From positions 2,152,540-2,216,539 of the forward strand of contig NZ_CP026378.1 in NCBI RefSeq assembly GCF_002953215.1: a DNA stretch of 64,000 nucleotides, read 5' to 3'. The DNA comes from Mixta calida. Lineage in GTDB: Bacteria; Pseudomonadota; Gammaproteobacteria; Enterobacterales; Enterobacteriaceae. Below, piece by piece: positions 44,512 to 55,200 of the stretch (its first letter is position 1; each line of letters starts with the position of its first letter). The notes under the pieces were generated by a model that searched no databases, was not told the origin of the DNA, and saw nothing but the letters and a program-made list of their open reading frames with translations. The position numbers were made by a program, and so were the translations under genes.

Positions 44512-46046
44512 TACTCGCCCTCCGCTTTGTGGGTGATGTTGATGGCATCGATGCGGCGGCTGTTGAACAGGTTGAATTTGCTGTCGCTGCCGTGGCAGCC
44601 GTCGCCGAAGGTAAAGCCGCAGCCGTTGCGCTCCGGGAAGGCGTCGGCCGCCAGCTCACGGTGGCTGGTGGGGATCACGAAGCGATCCTCATAGTTGGCG
44701 ATCGCCAGATAGCGGTACATATCCTCTACCTGCGCCAAGCTCAGCCCGACCTCTTCGATGGCGCGCGTATCAGTCACGCCCTCAACCGTCTGCGAGCGCT
44801 TGTAGTGGCGCATCGCCATCATACGCTTGAGCGCGCGCAGCACCGGCGCGGTGTCGCCCGCGGTCAGCAGGTTCGCCAGGTACTGCACCGGAATGCGTAG
44901 CGATTCTACCGCCGGCAGCACGCCGTCGCTTTTCGGCAGCTGACCCGCGTCCGCCACCGACTGAATCGGCGACAGCGGCGGCACATACCAGACCATCGGC
45001 AGCGTGCGGTATTCGGGATGCAGCGGCAGCGCCAGCTTCCAGTCCATCGCCAGCTTCCATACCGGCGATTTCTGCGCCGCCTCCAGCACGTTCTCCGGGA
45101 TGCCCTGCGCCAGCGCTTCGGCAATGACGACCGGATCGTTGGGGTCGAGAAACACCTCCAGCTGTCGTTCGTAGAGGTCGGTTTCATGCTCGGTGCTCGC
45201 GGCATCGGCGATGCGGTCGGCGTCATACAGCACCACGCCGAGATAGCGAATGCGCCCGACGCAGGTTTCCGAACAGACGGTCGGCATGCCCGATTCGATA
45301 CGCGGATAGCAGAAAATGCACTTCTCCGACTTGCCGCTTTTCCAGTTGAAGTAGATTTTTTTGTAGGGGCAGCCGCTGATGCAGAGGCGCCAGCCGCGGC
45401 ATTTATCCTGATCGATCAGTACGATGCCATCCTCTTCGCGCTTGTAGATGGCGCCGCTGGGACAGGTCGCCACGCAGCTGGGGTTAAGGCAGTGCTCGCA
45501 CAGGCGCGGCAGGTACATCATAAAGGTGTTTTCAAACTGGCCGTACATCTCCTTCTGCATGGCGACAAAGTTGCTGTCCTGCGAGCGCAGGCTGAATTCG
45601 CCGCCCAGAATCTCCTCCCAGTTTGGGCCCCACTCAATCTTTTTCATGCGCTGACCGCTGATCAGCGAGCGCGGACGCGCGGTCGGCTGATATTTACCCT
45701 CCGGCGCGTTATGCAGGTGCTGATAGTCGAAGCTGAACGGCTCGTAATAGTCATCGATGCCCGGCACTTCGGGGTTGGCGAAGATTTTCGCCATGACGCC
45801 CGCCTTGCCGCCCAGCCGCGGCTCCAGCTTGCCGTTGATTTTCCTGATCCAGCCGCCTTTCCACTTCTCCTGATCTTCCCAGGCTTTCGGGTAGCCGATG
45901 CCCGGCTTGGTCTCGACGTTGTTGAACCAGGCATACTCCATCCCTTCGCGCCCGGTCCAGACGTTTTTACAGGTAATGGAACAGGTGTGGCAGCCGATGC
46001 ATTTGTCGAGATTCATCACCATTCCGACCTGTGAACGTATTCTCAT
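44511..46046 (-). CDS. narH: Nitrate reductase beta subunit NarH (FeS)
   Basis: 511-residue electron-transfer subunit with four iron-sulfur clusters. Cysteine groups seen are CIGCHTCSITCKNVW, CEHCLNPSCVATCPSGA, CRGWRLCISGCPYKK (with the Trp typical of the [3Fe-4S] site) and CIFCYPRIESGMPTVCSETC. The length is one residue short of E. coli NarH. Its ATG overlaps the TGA of the narG 3' fragment, as in E. coli. Confidence 0.95.
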   Translation of the reverse strand: MRIRSQVGMVMNLDKCIGCHTCSITCKNVWTGREGMEYAWFNNVETKPGIGYPKAWEDQEKWKGGWIRKINGKLEPRLGGKAGVMAKIFANPEVPGIDDYYEPFSFDYQHLHNAPEGKYQPTARPRSLISGQRMKKIEWGPNWEEILGGEFSLRSQDSNFVAMQKEMYGQFENTFMMYLPRLCEHCLNPSCVATCPSGAIYKREEDGIVLIDQDKCRGWRLCISGCPYKKIYFNWKSGKSEKCIFCYPRIESGMPTVCSETCVGRIRYLGVVLYDADRIADAASTEHETDLYERQLEVFLDPNDPVVIAEALAQGIPENVLEAAQKSPVWKLAMDWKLALPLHPEYRTLPMVWYVPPLSPIQSVADAGQLPKSDGVLPAVESLRIPVQYLANLLTAGDTAPVLRALKRMMAMRHYKRSQTVEGVTDTRAIEEVGLSLAQVEDMYRYLAIANYEDRFVIPTSHRELAADAFPERNGCGFTFGDGCHGSDSKFNLFNSRRIDAINITHKAEGE

Positions 46047-46258
46047 TTTCTCTCCCCCTGCACCTGATCCTGACCTTCGCCATCCAGCCAGTTAATGTTT
46101 TTCATCTTGCGGATCATAATGAACTCGTCGCGGTTGGAGCCTACGGTGCCGTAATAGTTAAAGCTGTAGGCGAGATGGGCATAGCCGCCGATCATGTGGG
46201 TCGGTTTCGGGCAGATGCGGGTCACGGAGTTATGAAAACCGCCGCGGATGCCGGTCAC
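46043..46258 (-). pseudogene. narG: 3' fragment of narG, out of frame with the main part
   Basis: This frame encodes the last part of NarG: TGIRGGFHNSVTRICPKPTH, MIGGYAHLAYSFNYYGTVGS and NRDEFIMIRKMKNINWLDGE, equal in character to the C-terminus of E. coli NarG. It is joined to the main narG frame by a -1 shift near the CCC run at 46268-46270. It has no ribosome site of its own. Its TGA overlaps the narH start, showing that this frame was the original end of narG. Confidence 0.9.
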
Positions 46259-49200
46259 TTCGGAGCCGGGATATTGGTGATGCGCTCTTGGGCGTGATAC
46301 ATCATGGTCGAACCCGGCTTGACGCGCTGGCTCACCACCGCGCGGCAGGTCAGCGCGCCGTTGGCGTTGAACACCTCGACCCAGTCGTTGTCTTTGATCT
46401 CCAGCTCACGCGCGTCATCCTCGCTCATCCAGATAATCGGCCCGCCGCGCGACATGGTCAGCATCAGCAGGTTTTCGCTGTAGGTGGAATGAATGCCCCA
46501 TTTCTGATGCGGCGTCAGGAAGTTCAGCGCTTTCTCCGGGTAGCCGTTCGACGGAATATGTTGCAGCTGCGTCACGCTGCGGGTATCGATCGGCGGACGA
46601 TAGGCGACCAGGCTTTCGCCGAAGGCGCGCATCCACGGGTGATCCTGATAGAGCTGCTGGCGACCGGACAGGGTACGCCACGGGATCAGCTCATGCACGT
46701 TGGTGTAGCTGGAGTTATAGGAGACATGCTCATCCTCCAGCCCGGACCAGGTGGGGCTGGAGATGATTTTGCGCGGCTGCGCCTGAATATCGCGGAAGCG
46801 GATCTTTTCCTCCTCCTTGCGCCGCGCCAGATGGGTATGCTCGCGGCCGGTGATCTCGCCCAGCGCTTCCCAGGCCTTCACCGCCACCTTGCCGTTGGTC
46901 TCCGGCGCCAGCGTCAGGATCATCTCCGCCGCGTCGATGGCGCTGTTGATCATCGGCTGACCTTTCGCCGGGCCGTCCGGCTTGACGTAGTTCAGCTGGC
47001 GCAGCAGTTCCACTTCGTTCGCCGTCTCCCAGTTGATCCCTTTGCCGCCGTTGCCGATTTTCTCCAGCAGCGGGCCGACAGAGGTAAAGCGATCCCAGGT
47101 AGCGGGATAGTCGCGCTCAACGACAATAATATTCGGCGCAGTTTTACCGGGGATCAGGTCGCACTCGCCTTTATGCCACTCTTTAATTTCATAGGGCTGC
47201 GCCAGTTCTGCGGGCGAATCGTGCTGAATCGGCTGCAACACCACGTCGGTTTCCTGTCCGAGATGGCCGACGCAAAGCGTGGAGAAAGTTTTGGCGATAT
47301 CCTTGTAAATCTCCCAGTCGGTGCGTGATTCCCAGACCGGATCGACCGCAGCGGAGAGCGGATGAATAAACGGATGCATATCCGTGGTGTTCATATCATC
47401 CTTCTCATACCAGGAGGCGGTCGGCAGCACCACGTCGGAGAAGAGACAGGTGGTGGACATGCGGAAATCGAGCGTCACCAGCAGATCGAGCTTGCCCTCC
47501 AGCGCTTTCGTCTGCCACTCCACCTCTTCCGGGATAGCGTCGCCCTTGCCGACGCACTCTTCCCCCTGAATGCCGCTGTCGGTGCCGAGCAGGTATTTCA
47601 GCAGGTATTCATGGCCTTTGCCCGACGATCCGAGCAGATTGGAGCGCCAGATAAACAGGTTGCGCGGATGGTTATTGCCATCGTCCGGCTGCTCGCAGGC
47701 GAAGCGCAGCCTGCCGCTTTTCAGCGCCTCTACCGTATAGTCCACCGGCGACTGGCCCAGCAGCTTCGCCTGCGCGGCGATGCGTAGCGGATTGGTATTC
47801 AGCTGCGGCGCCGACGGCAGCCAGCCCATGCGCTCGGCGCGCACGTTGAAATCGATCAGCTGGCCGCTGAAGCGCTCCTTCTGCGCAATCGGCGACAGCA
47901 GCTCGCTGATGCTCAGCTTTTCAAAGCGCCACTGGCTGGCGTGAGCGTAAAAATAAGAGGTGCTGTTCATCTGGCGCGGCGGACGGTTCCAGTCGAGCGC
48001 GAACGCCAGCGGCATCCAGCCGGTCTGCGGGCGCAGCTTCTCCTGGCCGACATAGTGCGCCCAGCCGCCGCCGGTCTGCCCGACGCAGCCGCAGAACACC
48101 AGCATATTGATCAGGCCACGGTAGTTCATATCCATGTGATACCAGTGGTTGAGACCGGCGCCGACGATAATCATCGAGCGTCCGCGCGTTTTGTGGGCAG
48201 TCTCGGCGAACTCGCGCGCGATAGTCTCCAGATGCTGACGCGGCACGCCGCTGATCTGCTCCGCCCAGGCGGGCGTATAGGCTTTTACGTCGTCATAGCT
48301 CTGCGCGCAGTTGGCGTCGTCCAGTCCGCGATCCAGCCCATAGTTGGCCAGCAGCAGATCGTAGACCGTCACCACGCGGCCCGCCGTGCCGTCCGCCAGG
48401 GTGATATGTTTCACCGGCAGCTGATGCAGCAGGATCGGGTCCTGTTTCACATGGCGGAAGTTAGGGCTTTCATTGCCGCCGTAATAGGGAAACGCCACCG
48501 GCGCCACGTCGTCGCGGTGGTCAATCAGGCTGAGACGCAGCGTTACCTCCTGGCCCGCCGCCAGCGGTTCCAGGTTCCATTTGCCCTTTTCGCCCCAGCG
48601 GAAACCGGCGGAGCCGTTCGGCGCCACCAGGTCGCCGGTTTCGCTGAAGGCGACGGTTTTCCATTCCGGGTTGTTGGTTTCGCCCAGCCCGTCGGCGAGA
48701 TCGGCGGCGCGCAGCAGGCGGCCGGAAGTGTAGTAGCCCGCCTCGTTCTCCTCCAGCAGCACCAGCATCGGCATATCGGTATAGCGTCGCGCGTAGCTGA
48801 GGAAGTAGTCGCTGGGATTGGTAAGATGAAACTCTTTCAGAATAACGTGGCCCATCGCCATCGCCAGCGCGCTGTCGGTGCCCTGCTTCGGCGACAGCCA
48901 CTGGTCGCACAGCTTGGCCACTTCCGAATAGTCGGGGCTGATGGCGATGGTTTTGGTGCCTTTATAGCGCACCTCGGTAAAGAAATGGGCGTCGGGGGTG
49001 CGCGTCTGCGGCACGTTGGAGCCCCAGGCGATGATATAGCTGGAGTTGTACCAGTCGGCGGACTCCGGTACGTCGGTCTGTTCGCCCCAGGTCATCGGCG
49101 ACGCGGGCGGCAAATCGCAGTACCAGTCGTAAAAACTCAGGCTGGTGGCGCCGATCAACGACAGATAGCGCGTGCCGGCAGCGTAAGAGATCATCGACAT

Positions 49201-49782
49201 CGCCGGGATCGGCGAAAAGCCCGCCACGCGATCCGGCCCGCACGTTTTAATTGTCCAGATGTTGGCGGCCGCGATCAGGGTGTTTAGCTCGCGCCAGTCG
49301 GAGCGGATAAAACCGCCGTGGCCGCGCGCCTCTTTATAGCTGCGGCTTTTTACCGGGTCAGTGACGATCGAGCCCCAGGCGTCGACCGGATCGCTGTGCT
49401 GCGCCAGCGCCTCGCGCCACAGTTCTACCAGACGTTTGCGCACCAGCGGGTACTTCAGACGGTTGGCGCTGTAGATATACCAGGAGTAGCTGGCGCCGCG
49501 CGGACAGCCGCGCGGTTCATGATTGGGCAGGTCGGGACGGGTGCGCGGATAGTCGGTCTGCTGCGTCTCCCAGGTGACAAGGCCGTTTTTAACGTAAATC
49601 TTCCAGCTGCATGAACCGGTACAGTTAACGCCGTGCGTCGAACGCACAATCTTATCGAACTGCCAACGCTGACGATAGCTGTCCTCCCAATCGCGGTTGC
49701 TGTTCATCAGCTGACCGTGACCGTCGGAGAACGTGTCGCTTTTTTGCCTAAAATAACGAAACTTGTCCACTAGCTTGCTCAT
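46255..49782 (-). CDS. narG: Nitrate reductase alpha subunit NarG, frameshifted near the 3' end
   Basis: Catalytic subunit with bis-MGD cofactor. The [4Fe-4S] ligands H50, C54, C58 (HGVNCTGSCSW) and C93 (RGCPRG) stand at the E. coli positions, and YCDLPPASP holds the molybdenum-ligand aspartate. The frame yields 1175 residues and ends NIPAPK-stop, where relatives read NxPGSExTG and go on for about 70 residues. One missing C in the CCC run at 46268-46270 explains this. As read, the protein lacks the last strands of its cofactor-binding domain; a sequencing error is the main alternative. Confidence 0.93.
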   Translation of the reverse strand: MSKLVDKFRYFRQKSDTFSDGHGQLMNSNRDWEDSYRQRWQFDKIVRSTHGVNCTGSCSWKIYVKNGLVTWETQQTDYPRTRPDLPNHEPRGCPRGASYSWYIYSANRLKYPLVRKRLVELWREALAQHSDPVDAWGSIVTDPVKSRSYKEARGHGGFIRSDWRELNTLIAAANIWTIKTCGPDRVAGFSPIPAMSMISYAAGTRYLSLIGATSLSFYDWYCDLPPASPMTWGEQTDVPESADWYNSSYIIAWGSNVPQTRTPDAHFFTEVRYKGTKTIAISPDYSEVAKLCDQWLSPKQGTDSALAMAMGHVILKEFHLTNPSDYFLSYARRYTDMPMLVLLEENEAGYYTSGRLLRAADLADGLGETNNPEWKTVAFSETGDLVAPNGSAGFRWGEKGKWNLEPLAAGQEVTLRLSLIDHRDDVAPVAFPYYGGNESPNFRHVKQDPILLHQLPVKHITLADGTAGRVVTVYDLLLANYGLDRGLDDANCAQSYDDVKAYTPAWAEQISGVPRQHLETIAREFAETAHKTRGRSMIIVGAGLNHWYHMDMNYRGLINMLVFCGCVGQTGGGWAHYVGQEKLRPQTGWMPLAFALDWNRPPRQMNSTSYFYAHASQWRFEKLSISELLSPIAQKERFSGQLIDFNVRAERMGWLPSAPQLNTNPLRIAAQAKLLGQSPVDYTVEALKSGRLRFACEQPDDGNNHPRNLFIWRSNLLGSSGKGHEYLLKYLLGTDSGIQGEECVGKGDAIPEEVEWQTKALEGKLDLLVTLDFRMSTTCLFSDVVLPTASWYEKDDMNTTDMHPFIHPLSAAVDPVWESRTDWEIYKDIAKTFSTLCVGHLGQETDVVLQPIQHDSPAELAQPYEIKEWHKGECDLIPGKTAPNIIVVERDYPATWDRFTSVGPLLEKIGNGGKGINWETANEVELLRQLNYVKPDGPAKGQPMINSAIDAAEMILTLAPETNGKVAVKAWEALGEITGREHTHLARRKEEEKIRFRDIQAQPRKIISSPTWSGLEDEHVSYNSSYTNVHELIPWRTLSGRQQLYQDHPWMRAFGESLVAYRPPIDTRSVTQLQHIPSNGYPEKALNFLTPHQKWGIHSTYSENLLMLTMSRGGPIIWMSEDDARELEIKDNDWVEVFNANGALTCRAVVSQRVKPGSTMMYHAQERITNIPAPK

Positions 49783-49870
49783 TACCTGCTCCTTGCAGAG
49801 GGGGCACCCCTGCGGTTACATGGTTCATTGCATAGCCTGAAAAACAGGCAGAAAGGGAACATCGCTGTGA

Positions 49871-51253
49871 TTAGTTTTTAGAGGTGCGGCGACCGTAAAC
49901 CAGCCAGGTCACCAGAATGCAAACGATATAAAACACCAGGAACACCTTCATCGCGCCGACCGGCGAGCCGGTCATCGCCAGCGAGGTGCCGAACGCTTTT
50001 GGAATAAAGAAGCCGCCGATAGCACCGATGGCGGAGATAAAGCCGAGCGCCGCCGCGGTTTCCGTCACCGCGATATGCTGCGCCTGCGCTTCCGTACCGC
50101 CCGCGGCCAGCACGCGTTTGCGCGTCAGGGTGCGAAAAATGACCGCGATCATCTGAAAGGTCGAGCCGCTGCCAAGACCGGCGGTTAAAAACAGCCCCAT
50201 AAACACGGCGAAAAAGGCGATGAAGTTGCCCGTACCGTGGCCTGGCAGTGTGGAGAACAGCAGCAGCGTAAACAGCGCCATCAGGATGAAGTTGATCAGC
50301 GTAACGCGGATGCCGCCGAGCTTATCGGAGACGATGCCGCCCACCGAGCGCGCCAGCGCGCCGAGAAAGGGTCCGAAAAAGGCGAGCCGCAGAATATCAA
50401 CGGAAGGAAACTGCGTTTTCGCCAACATGGCGAAGCCGGCGGAAAAGCCGATAAAGGAGCCGAAGGTCGCCAGATAGAGCAGGCTCAGCAGCCACATATG
50501 GCCGCGCTTCAACACCACAAGCTGTTCGCGCAGCGACGCCTGCGCGCCCGCCAGCGTATCCATGCAGAACCAGGCGGTCGCAACCGCTATCGCCAACAGC
50601 GGCACCCAAATCCAGGCGGCGTTCGCCAGCCACAGCGCGCCGCCGTCCGCCTGGTCGACGCCATGCACGCCGAGAAAGGCGAACAGCGGCAGCGTAATCA
50701 CTACCGGCGTTACCAGCTGCATCACGCTGACGCCGAGATTGCCCAGCCCGCCGTTAATGCCCAGCGCGCTGCCCTGCCGCGCCTTGGGGAAAAAGAAGCT
50801 GATATTGCCCATGCTGGAGGCGAAGTTCGCGCCGGCGAAGCCGCACAGCAGGGAGATAATGATAAACACGCTATAGGGCGTGGCGGTGTTCTGCACGGCG
50901 AAACCGAGCCAGACGCAGGGAATAATCAGGATGGCGGTGCTGATCACCGTCCATTGCCGTCCGCCGACCAGCGGCACGGCGAAAGAATACGGCACGCGCA
51001 GGATAGCGCCAGAAAGCGAAGGCAATGCAGTAAGAAGAAACAGCTGATCGGTGGTGAAATGAAAGCCGACTTTGTTGAGGTTTACCGCCACTGCGCTGAA
51101 TAACATCCAGACGCAGAAGGCCAGCAGTAAGGCGAAAACCGAAACCCAGAGGTTACGTCGCGCGATCTTTTTTCCGGTCTGAGCCCAAAAACGTGGGTTT
51201 TCAGCGTCCCAGCCACGCAGAGAGGCGTGCGTGTTGCGTTGATCTAAAGCCAT
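49871..51253 (-). CDS. narK: Nitrate/nitrite transporter NarK
   Basis: 460-residue MFS antiporter, twelve helices, bringing nitrate in and nitrite out. The two nitrate signature motifs are present: GFAGANFASSMGNISFFFP and GLGSGSTFQMIAVIF, and RVPYSFAVPLVGGR contains a substrate arginine. I chose the ATG at 51253, eight bases after GGGA; the ATG at 51259 is in frame and nearer to that site. It precedes narGHJI by 88 bp, so the two may be cotranscribed. Confidence 0.94.
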   Translation of the reverse strand: MALDQRNTHASLRGWDAENPRFWAQTGKKIARRNLWVSVFALLLAFCVWMLFSAVAVNLNKVGFHFTTDQLFLLTALPSLSGAILRVPYSFAVPLVGGRQWTVISTAILIIPCVWLGFAVQNTATPYSVFIIISLLCGFAGANFASSMGNISFFFPKARQGSALGINGGLGNLGVSVMQLVTPVVITLPLFAFLGVHGVDQADGGALWLANAAWIWVPLLAIAVATAWFCMDTLAGAQASLREQLVVLKRGHMWLLSLLYLATFGSFIGFSAGFAMLAKTQFPSVDILRLAFFGPFLGALARSVGGIVSDKLGGIRVTLINFILMALFTLLLFSTLPGHGTGNFIAFFAVFMGLFLTAGLGSGSTFQMIAVIFRTLTRKRVLAAGGTEAQAQHIAVTETAAALGFISAIGAIGGFFIPKAFGTSLAMTGSPVGAMKVFLVFYIVCILVTWLVYGRRTSKN

Positions 51254-51643
51254 GTTCATATTCCCTGTCAAAATCAATGAAGGTGGAATGAAGCAAAGCG
51301 ACAAATTCCCGTAAGCGTAGACGGGTTATTTAGAGGGATCAATAAACGCCAAGAAATAATAAAAAATGTTACAGTTAGATTGCGAAACAAAATAAATGCA
51401 GCAAAAACAGTCACTACCAGTAAAAAAGCAGCAATCACTTATTTACCTTGAGGGCAATTAACGGCAAAGACCGTTAAGTTTGGAGGGATAAAGGTCCGTT
51501 TTTGTGATCGCTGCCACGCGCCAGCGCATGTTCTCATGGCCATGCGCCATGACCACTTCGGTTTAACATCGCCGCGCCTCTTTCAGTATGCTTTTCCACT
51601 GGATAACTTACTGCGGCGCCGCCGCTTAACCTTAAGGTGCATT
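51254..51643. other. Divergent regulatory region narK / flavin reductase gene
   Basis: 390 bp without a gene, AT-rich near narK. It holds an FNR-like site (51448-51461) overlapped by a perfect 7 bp inverted repeat, TTAACGG-CAAAGA-CCGTTAA (51458-51477), and a weaker FNR half site with ATCAA near 51340. Confidence 0.6.
51448..51461. promoter_or_regulatory. FNR-like box upstream of narK
   Basis: TTGAG-GGCA-ATTAA matches TTGAT-N4-ATCAA in eight of ten fixed positions. It is about 195 bp from the narK start, so a long leader would be needed; the arrangement is plausible but not proven. Confidence 0.4.
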
Positions 51644-52255
51644 ATGTCCTGTTTTCAGCCCGTCGCGCTTAACCATGCCAGCCGCCTGCTCAATCACGGC
51701 CCTACGGTCTTGATTACCAGCGCCGACGCCGCTTCCGGCCGTCGCAACGTGATGGCCGCCGCCTGGTCGACGCCGGTGGAATTTATCCCGGCGCGTATCG
51801 CTATCGTGGTGGATAAAGGCGCCTGGTCGCGCGACATCATCGAGCAAAACCAGGCGTTCGGCATCTGTATTCCCACGGCGGCGATCGCCGATCTTACCTG
51901 GGCGGTCGGCAGCGTCTCCGGGCGCGAAGAAGATAAATTCGCGCGCTACGGTATCGAAGCGCTGAGCGGCCCTGAGCTGGGCCTGCCGGTTATCGAACAG
52001 GGCTGCGCCGCCTGGCTGGAGTGCCGTCTGCTGCCGGAAACCGAGGCGCAGCAGCGGTACGATACGCTGTTCGGCGAGGTGGTCTCCGCCGCCGCCGATG
52101 CGCGCGTGTTTAGCGAAGGACGCTGGCGTTTTTCCCCGGAGTGCCCTGAAAGCCATACGCTGCATCACCTGGGCGCTGGCACCTTCGTCACCAGCGGCCC
52201 GCTGGTGCAGGCGAAACCGCTTGATGAGGTTGGCCAGCGCAGGCCAACCGCTTAG
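51644..52255 (+). CDS. Flavin reductase-like FMN-binding protein
   Basis: 203-residue split-barrel flavoprotein of the flavin reductase family. The fold marks are GPTVLITSADAASGRRNVMA, WSTPVEFIPARIAIVVDKGA and a C-terminal HLGAGTF. Members reduce free FMN or hold it for monooxygenases. The ATG at 51644 follows AAGGTGC; the frame is open from 51536. It is convergent with the autotransporter gene, only 5 bp away. Confidence 0.75.
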   Translation: MSCFQPVALNHASRLLNHGPTVLITSADAASGRRNVMAAAWSTPVEFIPARIAIVVDKGAWSRDIIEQNQAFGICIPTAAIADLTWAVGSVSGREEDKFARYGIEALSGPELGLPVIEQGCAAWLECRLLPETEAQQRYDTLFGEVVSAAADARVFSEGRWRFSPECPESHTLHHLGAGTFVTSGPLVQAKPLDEVGQRRPTA

Positions 52256-52260
52256 ATTGC

Positions 52261-55200
52261 TCAGAAACGCCAGGCGGCGGAGAGGTTGCCGCTGACCGCA
52301 TGATAACCGGCACCGCGCAGTTCGCTGTCAACGCCCGCGCCCAGCGTCAGTTTCGGATTCACCTGCCAGTTTACGCCCGCTTTAATGCCAAGCGCATCGC
52401 GCATTGCGGGCTGGTTTTTGCTGCTGAACGCCGCTTTGTTATAAGAAGCAAAATGAGCGTTTTGCGTTGCGGTGCCTGAAAGCAGTTCCCGATCCCAGCT
52501 GAGCTGTAGCGTTGTGCTAACGGCGCCGCCAGCGGCAAGAGGTTGCTGCCAGCTTGCGCCTGCACCAAGGCTGGACCGCAGAGAGTCAAAACTGCTGGCA
52601 TCCAGACGCAGGCGGCTGGCGTCGCTACCCGATTCGGTTACGTCCGGCCGATAAAACCTGGTGTAACTGAGCGAAGCGATCGGGCCGAACATCAGTCGAT
52701 CGTTTAACGCGAAGCGATAGCCTCCGCCGGCAGTCAGCGCGCCACTCCAGCCCGTCCAGCGGGCGCGGTGACTGACGTTAAAATCGTCTGTGCCGATGCG
52801 GCGGGTCATGTCGCTCTCTTCCACGCCGATACGCCCGTTGCCGAACAGATAACTCCCCTTCTGCGCCCCGGCGTTATAGCGCGCCTGTACCCCTAAATCA
52901 AAAGAGGTGGTTGTTCCGCGTCCATTTTCCGGCGCGTTTACCGTCACCGACTGATGACCAACGGCGCCATGAAAGCCCCATAACCAGTCGCGATAGCGTT
53001 CGCTGCGTTTTTCGGCTCCGGCGACCGTGCCATAGCTGCTCAGCTGGTAGCCCAGCCGCGATCCGGCGCGCTGCTGCTGAAACCCGCCGCCGAATGGGTG
53101 AGCGAAGCCGTGCCAGCCGTCGTCCTGTGGCGCCTGTGCCGCAAAAGACGTGTTAATCCGCTGCGCAATCTGCCGCTCGCGGTAGAGCGAGCCAGCAAAG
53201 GACGCGCTGTAGGCGGCGGGAGAGAGTTGATGCAGCGTGCTATCGATCTCTTTACCGTCCGGCGAGGAGAAGTCCAGCGCGCGGTAAAGCGGCTGGATAT
53301 CCGAGCCTACCGCCGTTACGATGCGGTCCAACGCGCGTCCCACCTGCTGTGCATTGCCGTCACTGCCATAACGGCTGTAGGCGTCGGCGGCGCGGCGCAT
53401 GGTCAACTGCCAGCGTCCCGCTTCGACCGGCTGGGCTGTCAATGTCAACGTCGGTGAATCAAGCAGCCCGGCAACCTCGCTAAATTCGCCGCTGTACGAT
53501 GCGGCGTTGAACAGCGTCTGCGAATCAAGCTGCCAGTCGGATGCATACCAGTCGCGCTGAGGGACAAATGACAGCTTTCCGGCCAGTTCGGCGTCGCCGT
53601 TAACCGTAAGCGTGTCATGCCCGCCGCGCGCGTTAAACTCCAGCTGTAATTCTCCACTCTCGCCCTGCTGATAATCGCCGTTAATGGTTACCGTTCCCAA
53701 CGAATTGCCCGGCGTCAGCAATCCATTATTAACGAAGCTCCCCTGAGCGTTGAGGGTGTAATCACCGTTGCCTGCGAGCGTGGCGCCCGGCGCAATAGCC
53801 AGACTGTAGATTTCGTGACTGCCGTTCAGGGAGGTCACGCCGCCCTCAAGCTGTAGCGCAAGGTTGTTGATGCCGGTGATATTCCCCCGGTAGCCCAGGC
53901 GAAAAGCGGGATCGGCCTGTTCTGTCGCGCGCCCCTGATCATCAGCCAGCCGGCCGAAAGTCAGCTGCGTAAGCCGCTGTTGGCCATCTTCAGCTTGCTC
54001 TGCGTAATCGGAATAAATATTTCCCGCCAGCGTTGCACCGCGTAACAAATTAATCTGGTTCACCAACGCATTCTGCGAAATATAAATTGCTGCGCCTTTT
54101 CCTATTACGCGCCCGCTAATATCAACGTTATTAACCAGTGCGCCGCTTAGCTCAGGTAATACATCATCATAATAACCTTCGACATAATGAATCCAGGAAC
54201 CGCGATATTCTTTTTCGTCGCCCAGCAGATTATTGCCGAAATCGAAATTAAGCGCGATACCATAATCTCCGTTAGCCTGTATATCGCCGCGCTGAATAAG
54301 GTTATGATCTTTTCCATAGGCAAATATAATGCCGCGACCATTCAGCCCGTCAGCATAAATACGTGTGCCCGGCTCAATAATCAGGGTGTTATTTTGTCCG
54401 TCGACGCGAATACCGGCGCCGCCATCGCCTTTGGTTAACAGATCCGCCTGCTGGGAGATGCGGTTATTACTGCCATAAACATGCAGTCCCATCCCCAACA
54501 GCGCCGTATTATATTGGCCAGGCAAGTAGGCGTCGCCCTGCGCATTGCGCTGGAAATAACCGTGACGGTTAACCAGCGTTTGTCCGTCACCGTAGACGGA
54601 AAAGCCGAAAAAATTACGCCGATCAATGTGATAGCCCAGGTCCTGGAGGATTGCCAACTCCGCTTCCATGAAGGTGGTGTAATTGCGGTAGTCCTGGTGG
54701 CTCATCAGGCTGTTTTTCAGTTCGCTATGACTCATGTAGTTATCGTCAAGGGTGCCATCATCACTCAGCATTCTTACCGGAACACCGGGCAGCGCGCCCG
54801 CCAGCACCTCCTTAACATGCTCGCCGGCGAAGTAGCCTTTATCCTTGCGCACGTCAAAACCCTGCGCATCCGGGGAGTTATCGCAATCATCGCACAGAAC
54901 AATCTGGCCGGGATGCGCGGGATTACCGTTATCGTCGCGCAGATGAGCATCCCACTGCGTCAGTGGAAAATCAGCGTCGAATCCCGGTGTGCCTTCGCCA
55001 TTTTGATCGGAGATCAGCCCGCCAATGCCCAGTCCATGCGCCAGTTCATGCAGCGCAACACTGTTCAGGTCAGCGTTGCCGGTGCGCGGTATCTGTGCGG
55101 GCAAATAGTTTTCGTTATCGAAATCCAGCTTTCCAAGCGCAAACTGCCCATGCGAGCCAAAGGTTAATTCACCCGGTTTCTCGCCTTGCAGCGCCATCGC

